Assembly (NCBI RefSeq): GCF_037975245.1 | Contig: NC_092577.1 | Coordinates: 35,954,898-36,018,897, forward strand | Direction: 5' to 3' | Source: Apostichopus japonicus | Taxonomy: Eukaryota > Echinodermata > Holothuroidea > Aspidochirotida > Stichopodidae | Length of the DNA stretch: 64,000 nt | Part shown: positions 54,367 to 64,000 of the stretch, one piece after another | Layout: each line of letters begins with the position of its first letter | How positions within the stretch are numbered: position 1 is the first letter of the stretch | Translations under genes and position numbers: made by a program | The notes under the pieces: generated by a model | Databases searched by the model: none | What the model saw: the letters and a program-made list of their open reading frames with translations, nothing else | What the model was told of the DNA's origin: nothing

Positions 54367-57300
54367 TTACTGTTCAGTAAGATGGTACTCCTTCCTTAAA
54401 CTATGTAAAGCAGCTTCGTCTGAAACTGTACGCCATTCTTTTGGAAGGTCTGCTGGATTTACATTGTACAACTTTGCAAACTGATCATTAAAATTTTGCA
54501 ATACCCACTTCCAGTAAGCTATTGGAGCTTCCTCTGTAATTGGGATAATATCCCAAGAAGGGTAATCCTTGGCATACTCCTTGTAAGGTCTATATTCCTC
54601 TGGTGGCCCTATGCGGCATCGATATTCAGTGTCGGAGGCTACTAACATTGGGCACGGAGCGGATATCAGTTTAAGTGACTTTTCGTAATGATATCCTGCT
54701 ACACCCTGTGAGTAATGGAAGATAGCTTTGTGTTTATGTTCTCTGCTTTGCAAATGGCATGGTACTTTACAGAATGGACAAACTTCCTTACACGTATCTA
54801 AATGATCTAAGATATCACGAGCCACATCCCGCATTTGTGAATGAAGCCGAGATGCTACTAATGGATCACTTAGTTTGTCTAAGTCCCATCCTTTAGTAAT
54901 ATCTAATTTTAATTGCGAACTAAACATGATGTTCACCATTTTGGTAAATTCTTCAATGTCGCTTAGACTGAAATCGTCAACAGAAAACTTCATATTCATT
55001 CCATACGCTGAAATGTGTTTCAGAAATGTATTAACCCAATCCCCGGATTTTGTTTTTTCCCCTTCACCTGCCATCAATTCATATTTGGTCGTATGTAATG
55101 CAGATTGAACATCACTCAGAATCTCATTGATTTTTGTATCTATTACTTCTGTAGCCCAATATCGATGCCGTGCTGTTATTTCTTTTAGAACCTTCTGGCT
55201 CAACCAATTGCTAACGAAATGATGATTTTCCCTTATAAAATCATAATACAACTGTGGATCTTTCTTAACACAGAGCTCTTCTAAAATTCTGCCAAGCATC
55301 CTCTGCTTATTATTATAACAATCTTTTTTCATCATTTGTTTTAAGAGTTTAACATAGAAGTCATTTAAAGTTTCATTTCGCAAAACAGTCATACACTCAG
55401 AATATGATCGTATTACAGCCGCTTCACTCTCAATGGTTTCATCAACAAAGCCTATAAACTCGCCTCTTAAGCATTCTTTCTCTTTTTCAAACATTCTTTG
55501 CAATGAATTGTGACTTTCATACTTTCGTTGACAATCTTTGCAAACTTTACATACCTCATGCTGGATTGCACGAAGGGTACTGGCCACAGATTCACTATTG
55601 ACATTGCTTTGCGTTAATGCAACGTACACTTCTTGTAAAATAGTATCTACGCGACTTTGTTGAAAGGGTTGAACTATTGCGTGATTGTTAAGATAATTTT
55701 TATGACGATTTACAATTTCAAATACTACCTTTTGAACTTTATCCAGTCCGTCCTTAGATCCCGAAAACTGTCTTCCAAACCAATTAACCAAGTCCTTCCC
55801 CATCTCCCAAAGGTTCAACCGTTTTTTATCGTCAAATTTTCCTCGCATCTCGTCTTTGTATGCTTTGCTATGTCCTGTACCAAGCATTAGTTTTTTAAGA
55901 CTGTTATCGCAATCCTTCTCGATTTGGTCCTCAGTTATTTTGGATGTTTTGAATTCTTCTTCAAGCTGTTGAATTTTTACATTCCAAAGTACGTCAAATG
56001 TTTTTTCCAATTCCACATGATTTTTTTTCCAATATTCAGGAGTTTTTGAAATCTTTAATTGATTTGCGGCTTCTTTAGCCGCAATTTTCAGTTCTTTTTT
56101 TGCCTTTCTGATGAAATTTGGCAATCCTTTTTTATCGGCCTCATTTTGTAATTTTATCTCTGTGTTTTCTTTGATGCCTCTTTCAATATCTTTACCAATG
56201 TCGATTGTTTCATTTTTGATACTCTCTTGACGTCTTTTCACCTCCTCTTCGTCTGAATGCTCATTTACGTATTCATTTATTTTCTTATTTATATCTTCGC
56301 ATTTATTAGTTATTTCAATCTCCAGCCTTTTGTAAAAGTCTTCTTTCGTAGTGTTCGTAACATTTCTAACATTGCTAAGTTCCCATTGAATTATCTCAAT
56401 TCTCATTTTTGCAATAAGTTTATTATGCTCTTGTCGGAACCTTTGGTTACTTTGAGCATCAAAACTATTTTGGAAATGGAAGACGAAATCTTCTGATTTC
56501 ACTGCATCCCATACATCTTCCAACCTACTAACAAACTTTGCCATTGTAAACTGAGGTGGAATTACCGGTTGATTTACTTTTGGTTTGAAAATGGCTTCCT
56601 TTAAGGCGTGAATTTTATCACTGTAGCCAGGATTTGGAGGAGACATTAAACCCATCCACAAGCATGGGAAAAACTGCAAGTCATCCTCTTCAGCAAGAGG
56701 AAATACATCTGAAAAATCTTGAATGTGATCTACTTTCTCCTCAGCAGCTGCAGTACGAGTAACTCTGTTGAGAGCGTCCTTTATTTTAGTCATGTTAGTT
56801 TTATTGCTAGCGCCAGCTGCTATGTCGCTCACTCTTTGTTGAATGATTCTGCAATTAGAAACTAATTCGACTTTCTTCATTCTTATCAAAGCATGGACAG
56901 CTATTTGCAATATGCCAATCATATCTGGGCCAATAGTTTCTTGACCGATATTCAATAGGGTAAGGTCCCCTATGCACATGGCCAGAGTAGCTATCGAATT
57001 GTCAAATGTGTGGTCGTTAAGAACAGTTCGATCTGGAGAATGCAATCCTTCAGTATCAATAGTTAGAAGATACTCAAAATTAAGCTGTTTTTGAAATGCT
57101 TCATTCACTTCTAACAATTGTAGGTATAACCCCCGTGTGCATCTACCAGCACGTACCGGAAACCTGACCCCAAACATACTATTCAACAACGTAGACTTTC
57201 CACTACTCTGGATACCAATGATAGACAAAACAAATATTCTTGGGTTATTAAGCGTATTTTCGAGGTTCTGTAAGACGCCTGATATCCATTTAATGGGAAT

Positions 57301-59120
57301 GTAAGCATTTTCCCCATCTAAAAGTTCCAATGGGTAACCTGCAAGAAGTAATTTTGATGCCAGGTTAACGAGCAATATTTTTCGTTCTCCAAAATTTGTA
57401 TCTTCAAGGTTTGCTTCATACAAATGTCCTAACTCACGAATAAAGTGTTCGCAACTAATGTTTTTCTTACTAACTTGTTCGCTTTGTTTTAGGAGCTTCT
57501 TTTGCAACTCTTTTATTTCATTTTGTAATGCGCCGCGTTTGCTGAGCGAAGCTTGCTTTATAGCAGACTTTTTGTTTTGCAGTGATGTATTCATCTCGTT
57601 GATTGTCTTAACTAATGGAGGAATTTCACGGGCGACCATCAATTCGATGTTTGTTTGGAAAAAAAACATGAAGTAATGCAAGAGATTATTTTCATCAAAC
57701 ATAACTCTTTGTAATTTTTGAAACAAAATCTCCATTTCTGCAGATAAACCTTTTAGTCTTTGTATTTCCCTAATGTCACGTTTAGTTTTGTCCTTTGCTG
57801 CCAACTGACTATCAACAGTTTGTTCCCCATGACACAAAGGTTTTTTATCAGCTTCGACCCATTTGACCCATTCGACTTGTAATTGTAAATATGTTTCTTT
57901 CACTTCCTCTATGGATTTGTGTTTCGGGAAGGAGGATTGCAGCAATTGTTTTGCTGTATTATAGGAATCGTTGTCCTGGTCCACAGTTACTATATTAGAG
58001 CAACTAGTTCGCCAGTCTTCAATTGAATGGTAATCACCACGACTCGTGTAATCGTAGTATTTTACAATCTTCTCACAAATGATTTTTGCAAGTTCTGTTT
58101 CGGAACGTTCTACGCCGAAATCAACACAAATATCATTTTCATCGATTTTGAGTGCAGTCTTACTCCTACTGTTGAGCTGTTGCTTACGTGATTGCCTGCC
58201 TTGTTTTTGTTTTTGTTCGATCAAATGTATCACGAAAACATTTTTACATCTTTTCTTTATATCACTAATTGCTGCCTTGTAGTGTTCCATTTCGTCTTTA
58301 TCTACAAATATGAATAAAGCATTAGCTATCCTGCACATAAATTGACTTTCGGTAGTAAATTCTTTGGAATCACCTCTCAGATTTAACAATAATGTAACTT
58401 TTTTCAACAATTCCTCATTTCTGCCGTACATTGGCAGATACCATTGGGCTTCTACTGATCCACAACAATGGTAAACGTACTCTCTTTCTTCTTCATAAGA
58501 CAGAAAATATCGAAACGTTTCATTACCTTGAGCTCTACCAATGACATTATTTAAAATAGACGACTTGGAGATTGGAATATCACCAAATCTTATGAATGCA
58601 GTGGTAAATACAGGCTCACTTACCATACGTTTCTCTGGAGCAAGAGATGTTGCATTTTCTTTCCATTTTTTCACCACACGACTTAGTGCCCAAGTAAGCA
58701 GCTCTGGTTTTGCGTCATCTCTTACCCCAGGTAATAAGACTGGCAAGGCAAGTTGACAAGATGCAAATTTCTCCAGCAAATGTTGTCTTAAATGATCATC
58801 GGAACAATGAAGAATTGCATATATGAAATCTCTTACACTACCTTCTATGTGAAGATTCTCTTTCCATGTAATCCTACTGTCTAGTGAGGTTAGCTTACTG
58901 ATAAACAGAAAAGGTAAATCTTTTCTTTTCTCTTTTTCTCCCTCTTTTTTTCCCTCTTTTTTTCCCTCTTTTTTTCCCTCTTTTTCCCCCTCTTTTTTTG
59001 AATCGTCGCTTGGGATCAGCCGTACCTCTGTGGCCGCTTTCAGGGTGAGCTTCCGTGGGAAATAGTCCTTTAGACCAACCTCTTCCAAGTATTCCAGAAA
59101 ATCTTCTTCAGTTTCTGTAT
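54367..59120 (-). CDS. GVIN1-like: VLIG-type large GTPase (GVIN1-like), main exon, intact
   Basis: A single open exon of ~1,584 codons begins after the 3' splice site TTCGATAG (59121) and ends at TAA 54367-54369. Counting from the Glu-Glu of EEVGLKDYF, the chain has several parts. First is the N-terminal LGL.DY.P.KLTL-like motif. A Lys/Glu/Gly low-complexity repeat follows (~30-57), then an N-terminal region found in GVIN proteins (~60-340). A coiled-coil-prone stretch lies at ~430-545. The VLIG-type G domain has P-loop GIQSSGKST (~625-633), the CTRGLYLQLL switch region (~650-659), IDTEG (677-681) and RIIQQRVSDI (~747-756) at the guanine-specificity position. A long helical stalk with many Lys/Glu follows (~860-1430). 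The C-terminal segment has CPFCKVPCH, then H-rich and QGVAGYHY motifs (~1433-1573), a likely zinc-binding end. GVIN proteins are cytosolic dynamin-superfamily GTPases, interferon-induced in vertebrates; an immune role here is inference. Its start lies in an upstream exon. Confidence 0.93.
58926..59000 (-). repeat. In-frame 12-bp coding minisatellite (KEGK)
   Basis: The + strand shows CTTTTTTTCCCT repeated about five times, encoding KKEG/EKEG units near residues 31-52 of the GTPase. Copy A has only about one to two units at 19308-19328. The length change is a multiple of three, so the frame is kept. Confidence 0.9.
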
Positions 59121-60080
59121 CTATCGAATATTAGAGTATATACTTAAATTGATGTCAAAGCCAAACTGAACTCGTAAAAATTTGAAACGATACATGTACA
59201 ATTCACAATTGTAATGTGTGTCTCTATCTGGAAATATACCAAAATTGTAAGTACCTCGTATATACACGAACTAATACGATGTTGCTAGTCACAAATAACT
59301 TTCCGACTAAGTATTGCTACATTTATTCTCGGAATATTTCTTGCAGCAGCGAGAAACGAGTGTAGGTAATGGTGAAAGTCACTGTAAACCAACCTTACTT
59401 CCAGTGAGTACATGCACCCGCAATAATGGCATTTCGGAGCGTGAGAGTTAAGCAAAGACAACATGCTTACTCTCACAGTAACCATTACTACTGTCAGTAT
59501 ATGATATGTTCATTCAAACATTTGCACCATAAAGAACTCTTGACAACAGCTAACTGGATATCATTTTTCTCTCATGCTGATTGTTTTTGATTTACTAAGT
59601 CGAACAGTTTGTAAAACGATACAAATATTAGAGAATGACCCAGAACGTTCATCAAAATACGGGATCTGTATCATACATTGATCAAAGAACATTCTTTACA
59701 GTTAACACGGTCTTTGCTGCACGAATAAACTCTAATTAATAGCATCTCAGTGACAAACTGCATTGGAAATGTTTTACGCACACATGAAACGTAGTTTGCG
59801 GAAAACTATGCACTGAAGCAAACAAATATAGATATGATCACGATAACGTAATACACACATATATGTAGACTATTTTCCACAAGTTTCTTTAACGAACATG
59901 CGAAAAATAAAGCTACAAGCTACTTCTCTAGACGAATACAGGGAGACGTGACGTAGCTTAACAACAAACCTTATTATCTTATTACCGACAAGGGATGCCA
60001 AGCAAAGGGAGCAGTAGAAACAGAGCATAATATACTGAATGGACTTATCCGAGACTCACCGTGAATAGAAATACCATCTA
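59121..60080 (-). other. Intron of the intact GTPase gene
   Basis: Aligns with 19.45-20.37 kb. No additional exon seen. Confidence 0.6.
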
Positions 60081-60911
60081 GTACGTTTGATTCAACACTG
60101 AACTAGATGTTAACTTTAAGAGACATATTGCTAGTAATACCTATGCTTGTAATTTATTCTTATGCTACCATGATTTGATTTAAGCTAAATAATGTGTTGC
60201 CTACAAAGGATTAGCTATCTTAATTCATTTTGGAATTCTGGTAACTTTAACTTCCCATTCAATTTGTTCAGCAGTTCCATTTGTATCATCCTTTCTAAAT
60301 GCTGTTCTACGAATAGTAACCATTTCTAGCAAGATTAGCTTTCTTATACTGTTTCTCTTTTCCTTATCTTAAATACTTTAGTGTTTATACATTTAATAGC
60401 CTCTAATTATCATCCTTCTACCGGTCTTTTTGCTTGAGTGTTTAGGCAGTTCTGCTTAACATCTGTCGGTTCTATCTGTGACAATTAGAGTTGAAATAAG
60501 AGTAGACAAGGACCCCCCCCCCCAAAAAAAAATAAATAAATAAAAAAAAATAATCGACTTATCATTTGGCATAATGGTATGGAACAACTTCACTGTTGAT
60601 GGAGCGACATATCAGGTTTATGCTGCAAAATCATATATAGATAAAGCTGAACTGTTAGATTGCCTTGCGACGGCATTATCACTTGGAGTAGAATGCGTGT
60701 CTAAAGACGTCTTCAATTACACTGAGTTAACAAGTGTAATTCAATTGAAAACTTGTTTATGTTCTCAAAGAGATATTTTCTCAGTCAGTCAAAGCTCTAA
60801 GCATTAGCGTTGTTCTTTTTGAACCCTTCACTACATTGATAGTGTTTGCCTACATTTTGTCTGAGCTTCTTTGTGTGGATTGCTGATAGTTTTCTCAAAG
60901 ATCTTGTACTG
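60081..60911 (+). other. ~830-bp segment present only in copy B, with a 77-codon open frame
   Basis: In copy A, CATACCATCTA-like sequence passes directly into the GTGTGTGAGAGAG run. Here 830 bp intervene between CCATCTAGTACG and TTGTACTGGTGTGTG. A plus-strand ATG at 60574 opens MVWNNFTVDGATYQVYAAKS then YIDKAELLDCLATALSLG, stopping at 60807. No family recognised. A purine tract and A-rich run precede it (~60511-60555). Insertion in B or deletion in A cannot be told apart. Confidence 0.45.
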
Positions 60912-60998
60912 GTGTGTGTGTGTGAGAGAGAGATTGGGAGGGGAGGGGGGGGGTGGTATTACAAGTAGCTGAAGCCTAAGTATTGTTCATTGCCTTAC

Positions 60999-61050
60999 CG
61001 TGAGATTCTTGTTCCGACTCACTGGTGTTGTTCTCTATATTGCCGGCCAT
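60999..61050 (-). CDS. GVIN1-like: Small exon 2 of the intact GTPase gene (52 bp)
   Basis: TTTCAG|ATGGCCGGCAATATAGAG ... TCTCACG|GTAAGG gives MAGNIENNTSESEQESH plus one base. Joining to AT of the main exon yields Asp and then TETEEDFLEY. Boundaries, phase and length equal those in copy A (20454-20505), with two substitutions (Arg/Ser, Pro/His). The ATG directly after the acceptor is the best candidate start if exon 1 is non-coding in some transcripts. Confidence 0.85.
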
Positions 61051-61755
61051 CTGAAATGAAGGATTAAGGATGAATAAAGTGTGTTCAAATGTTATTTACA
61101 ACGTGACGTCTCAATTACTCCCGGGGCTATAATTGGCTACTAACCTTCGCACATAGTTAAAATAGTTTGACATTATGATCATCAATTGCACTTTATCCAC
61201 AAAAAAAATACCAAGACGGATGTTTGAAGAAACCTGTTTGTCGTGCAAATGTGTCTATATTGATATCAAAGTTTAAGTTAGTTTAACATAACATTAAAGT
61301 AATTTATTGGTCGTCAAGTTTATCTATTATTACTTAACATAAAACTGGGATTAAGCAACTGAGGAACATCCATTTAGAAAAAGCTTGACTACAAAACTTT
61401 GTAGTAGTTAATCTTAACAAGAGAGACATTTCTGCTAAGCGTGGTATTCAATGAAACTGCAACTGAACGTGTAAAATCAGTTAGATCTGTCAGCGAAACA
61501 GATTTGATTAAGTTTAGAGCTGATATTAAATGGCATATAACAATTAAGAAGATACTGAGATGAGCTCAAAACAGTTGTTCCACAAAAGACAGCAACACAA
61601 GATTTTTGGTAAGAGTGGTTTTTAATTAAACTGAAAGCATTTCTCCGTTTAGGATATTAAAATCTATTCCTGCAATTATAAGCTGCTATCATCAATTTAA
61701 CTTAATGGATCTTTGTAGACAGCAAATGTTAAATGGGACATCTGTGCACAGTACT
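61051..61755 (-). other. Intron of the intact GTPase gene, second part
   Basis: Matches 20.51-21.24 kb of copy A closely. No exon seen. Confidence 0.6.
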
Positions 61756-62436
61756 CAGGCGCGTATCCAGGATTTTCTAACCCGGGGGGCGCGAATTACT
61801 ATCTAAGCGGAGCGCCACCATCGGTTGGCGCGGAGCGTACAAGAAATTTTCTGGTTTTGATACCCCCCAGATCACCGGAAATGGCACTTCTCGGGCTTGA
61901 AAATGAGCAACCAGATGTACCCTTTTGCCTGAGAACCAAGTATTTCCCAAAAGTTTTTTTCCATCCATAACCTTTTTGAAGATTGTCACCAGTCACACAT
62001 CATGTTCGACCTGATTGCATGTCCTATGGATCATTGCTTTTGTAGCTGATTCTACGTCACGGCCCACAATATCCGAAAGCCCCACTTTTGAAGGTTTTAA
62101 GCCCATTATTTGTTCAGAATTTGAAAATTCACATTTCTCGTGAATAAAATCACTTAAAAGCATACCTCTAATGTTGCACAAAATTCAATCTATGGACAAC
62201 CAATATAGAAAAACCTCCTGCAACCCCTAACAGACAGGTCAAAATTGCAAGAGTAGAGGAAAGTATGATGAAGAATGTTGGTGAGGAAATTTTCGAAAAT
62301 TCAGACACAGTTAATTTATTGATGTAGAAATATTAAAACCTCTTATAATGGCTATTATAAAACTTCGTTGAAGGAACAGAAATATACCAGATATTTCCTA
62401 TATCAGGTATATCGACACCGAACACTACACACATAG

Positions 62437-62872
62437 GCGTAGGTCCAGTAGGAGGCGGGGCTGCAGCCCCCCCCCCCTCCGCAACCAAATTATTTCCCAT
62501 TTTTTTTCGGGCACCTACTGAAAGAAAAATAAATAGCAACAATAGCTTACAAATGATCTCCTTGGTAATTAAAATAAAGTTCTAAGCTTGGCCGACATTA
62601 CTACTGTAAAAGAGAGTATTGACATAAATGGATCTGTATGCTTTTTCTCCATCTACATAAGACATTTGGTTGTTTACATTAGCATCCGGCGGTATACTGT
62701 GCAACTTTCACGGACCGTAAGGTACACGATGCCATCCAATATAATGACAGATGCTTGCCTATATGATATTGGCATCGATATGTTGAACACGCGCAATGCG
62801 CGCGAAAATTTTCACTTTTTTCCAGGGCAAGTCATTACAGCCCCCAAATCCAATTTGGCTCCTACGCCTTTG
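62437..62872. mobile_element. Nested MITE flanked by 13-bp direct repeats
   Basis: ACTACACACATAG occurs at 62424-62436 and 62873-62885. The uninterrupted relative at 10.67 kb reads CTACACACATCGACAGTTTTG. The ends carry GGCGTAGG and CCTACGCC in inverted orientation. Confidence 0.7.
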
Positions 62873-62972
62873 ACTACACACATAGACAGTTTTTGAGGCT
62901 GTTCATCGTGGAACATGCATTTCAATGCTCACTGATATGAAATTATATCTGCTCTTTGCTTTACAAATTCGA

Positions 62973-63230
62973 ACAGGCGTGTAGCGAGTAATTGCCAAGG
63001 GAGGGGCGAAGCCTGTAGGCAAACTATCTAGCGAAGCGCCACCATGAGTTGGCGCAAAGCGTACAAGAAAAATTTTGGCCGAAAATGCCTCCCAGATCGC
63101 TGGAAATGACACTTCCCAGGCCTTGTAAGTTGCATCTAAGCATTGTCTATTTTGAAATTACTAGCGATGTCATAAAGAACATTTGCTCGGGGGGGGGGGC
63201 GGTCGCCCCCTTCCCGAAATGCGTCATGTT
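62973..63230. mobile_element. Relative of the 459-766 MITE
   Basis: CAGGCGTGTAGCGAGTAATT then GCCAAGGGAGGGGCGAA, the AGCGAAGCGCCACCATGAG hairpin motif, GCCTCCCAGATCGCTGG and TTGAAATTACTAGCGATGTC match the reverse complement of 459-766. The right end is decayed near 63230. Confidence 0.7.
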
Positions 63231-63892
63231 CCCCGACGAGTCGGTCGAGTTCAAGACCAGCCACAGTTGGTTCCATATAGCACAATTGTACAATTGTTTA
63301 AGGCGTCCACACACACACGCGTTATGATAAACCATATATAGTATTTATATAGATACATTAGTGAGAGAGGAAAAATGGAAACGTCAAAAATGGAGTTGTC
63401 GGTGTAAGGGGTAGGGTGAGGCGCACACCCCCTCCGTAATCCTTGATCTGTCACTGGCTACCCTGTGTATATAATAGGGATCAGCGCTTTAACTATGACT
63501 GTTCCTCTTTCTCTTCCCGAGGTCTTGGCTATCTTCTACTCCCTCTTTTCTCCTTTTTCTCTCTTTTTTTCTTTTCTTTTCCCTTCCTTCCTCTCCTCCT
63601 TTTCCTTTTTTCCCCCTCCTTTCCCTTTTTTCTTCTCTTTTTTTCTCTCCTCTTTTCCTTACCCGGGGGGCGCGCGCCCCCAACGCCCCCCCCTTGATAC
63701 GCACCTGGTACTATTTATAATGAACTTACGTGCAGCTATATCAGAATGATGTTACTCTCTTGACAATAGTAACACATAATGATATCGAATATCGTAACCA
63801 ACAATGAAGAATGACTTATCGCTTGCAATAAAATTTGTGTAAAATATTTTATTCACATGATTCTATTCAACAGTACATAATATTAAAAGTAC

Positions 63893-64000
63893 CTCATCGA
63901 TATTTTGCTGGGAAGTCGTGCCTGTAGCAGCGTCGATCACATCATCTTCATCCGGGTTCTCTGTTTCTATTACTGTTTCGTTTCGCCGTCCTCCTTTAAT
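63893..64000 (-). CDS. GVIN1-like: Exon 1 of the intact GTPase gene, cut by the window edge
   Basis: Open for all 36 visible codons (IKGGRRNETVIETENPDEDD then VIDAATGTTSQQNIDE) and ends GATGAG|GTACTT. The acceptor seen in copy A lies just beyond the edge. The codon that is ATG in copy A is ATA here, so translation must begin upstream or in exon 2. Confidence 0.7.

Larger units (their letters stand above)
61756..63707. mobile_element. ~1.95-kb composite TIR element inserted in copy B
   Basis: The left end CAGGCGCGTATCCAGG and right end TTGATACGCACCTG are inverted. GTACT abuts both ends. Copy A is uninterrupted at CACAGTAGCGTTTATAATG (21.23 kb). The left ~670 bp match 10.08-10.69 kb (CTATCTAAGCGGAGCGCCAC, CTTCTCGGGCTTGAAA, CCTGAGAACCAAG) and the T/C-rich right part matches 11.33-11.41 kb. 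Both are therefore decayed copies of one family. Two further MITEs are nested inside. No transposase seen. Confidence 0.75.
51500..64000. repeat. Segmental duplication, copy B (runs off the window)
   Basis: Direct-orientation counterpart of 7.63-21.6 kb. It includes the CATGTGAGCGACATGGCCTC and TTGTGAGCGTCACTGA blocks at the left, the GTPase gene, the 52-bp exon and the upstream exon at the right edge. It lacks the SINE, hAT-like and unknown inserts of copy A. Confidence 0.9.

Noticed and set aside
63443-63749. Phe/Leu/Ser-rich plus-strand frames
   Set aside because: They translate a T/C-rich low-complexity tract that is the right part of a transposon.

Overview
The window is eukaryotic, AT-rich and dominated by transposons. 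It has long introns with GT/AG boundaries and no bacterial features. The supported genes are very large interferon-inducible-type GTPases (GVIN/VLIG family) and a steryl-sulfatase-type arylsulfatase. Together with Penelope-like, CR1/L2-like and hAT-like elements, they suggest a marine invertebrate, plausibly an echinoderm such as a sea cucumber. That taxonomic guess is inference and has not been tested.

The main architecture is a direct segmental duplication. Copy A (about 7.63-21.6 kb) and copy B (about 51.5-64.0 kb, running off the right edge) each carry a minus-strand VLIG-type GTPase gene. Each gene has one giant coding exon preceded by two conserved small exons. Copy B is open over about 1,580 codons. 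Copy A carries a premature TGA and three frameshifting deletions and reads as a pseudogene. Insertions private to one copy can be dated relative to the duplication because the other copy supplies the empty site. Examples are a SINE with a ~660-bp ATGT-repeat tail, a hAT-like element and a ~1-kb unknown insert in A, and a Penelope-derived 220-bp fragment with a hammerhead-like motif and a ~2-kb compound element in B.

Region by region: 1-1.6 kb is a copy of a repeat that is tandemly arrayed again at 29.2-34.2 kb. A decayed non-LTR retrotransposon lies at 2.4-4.2 kb on the minus strand, and a Penelope-like remnant with a hammerhead-like motif at 7.1-7.6 kb. Copy A follows. At 24.09-28.88 kb is a 4.8-kb unit bounded by inverted repeats and bristling with AGACTGAA palindromes. 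It carries a credible first coding exon and a 42-bp tandem array.

The tandem repeat array follows. It includes an L2/CR1 tail and a 190-bp retroposon whose 5' end is U2 snRNA, flanked by a 9-bp target duplication. From 34.8 to 46.1 kb are three plus-strand exons of an arylsulfatase C-terminal half, without the catalytic N-terminal exons. Its 10-kb intron holds two phase-compatible minus-strand exons of an unrecognised gene, a degenerate Penelope GIY-YIG fragment and two MITEs. From 46.1 to 51.5 kb are hairpin-rich repeats and a SINE with a perfect target-site duplication, followed by copy B.

No tRNA, rRNA or CRISPR locus was seen. The tRNA-like sequences are SINE heads.
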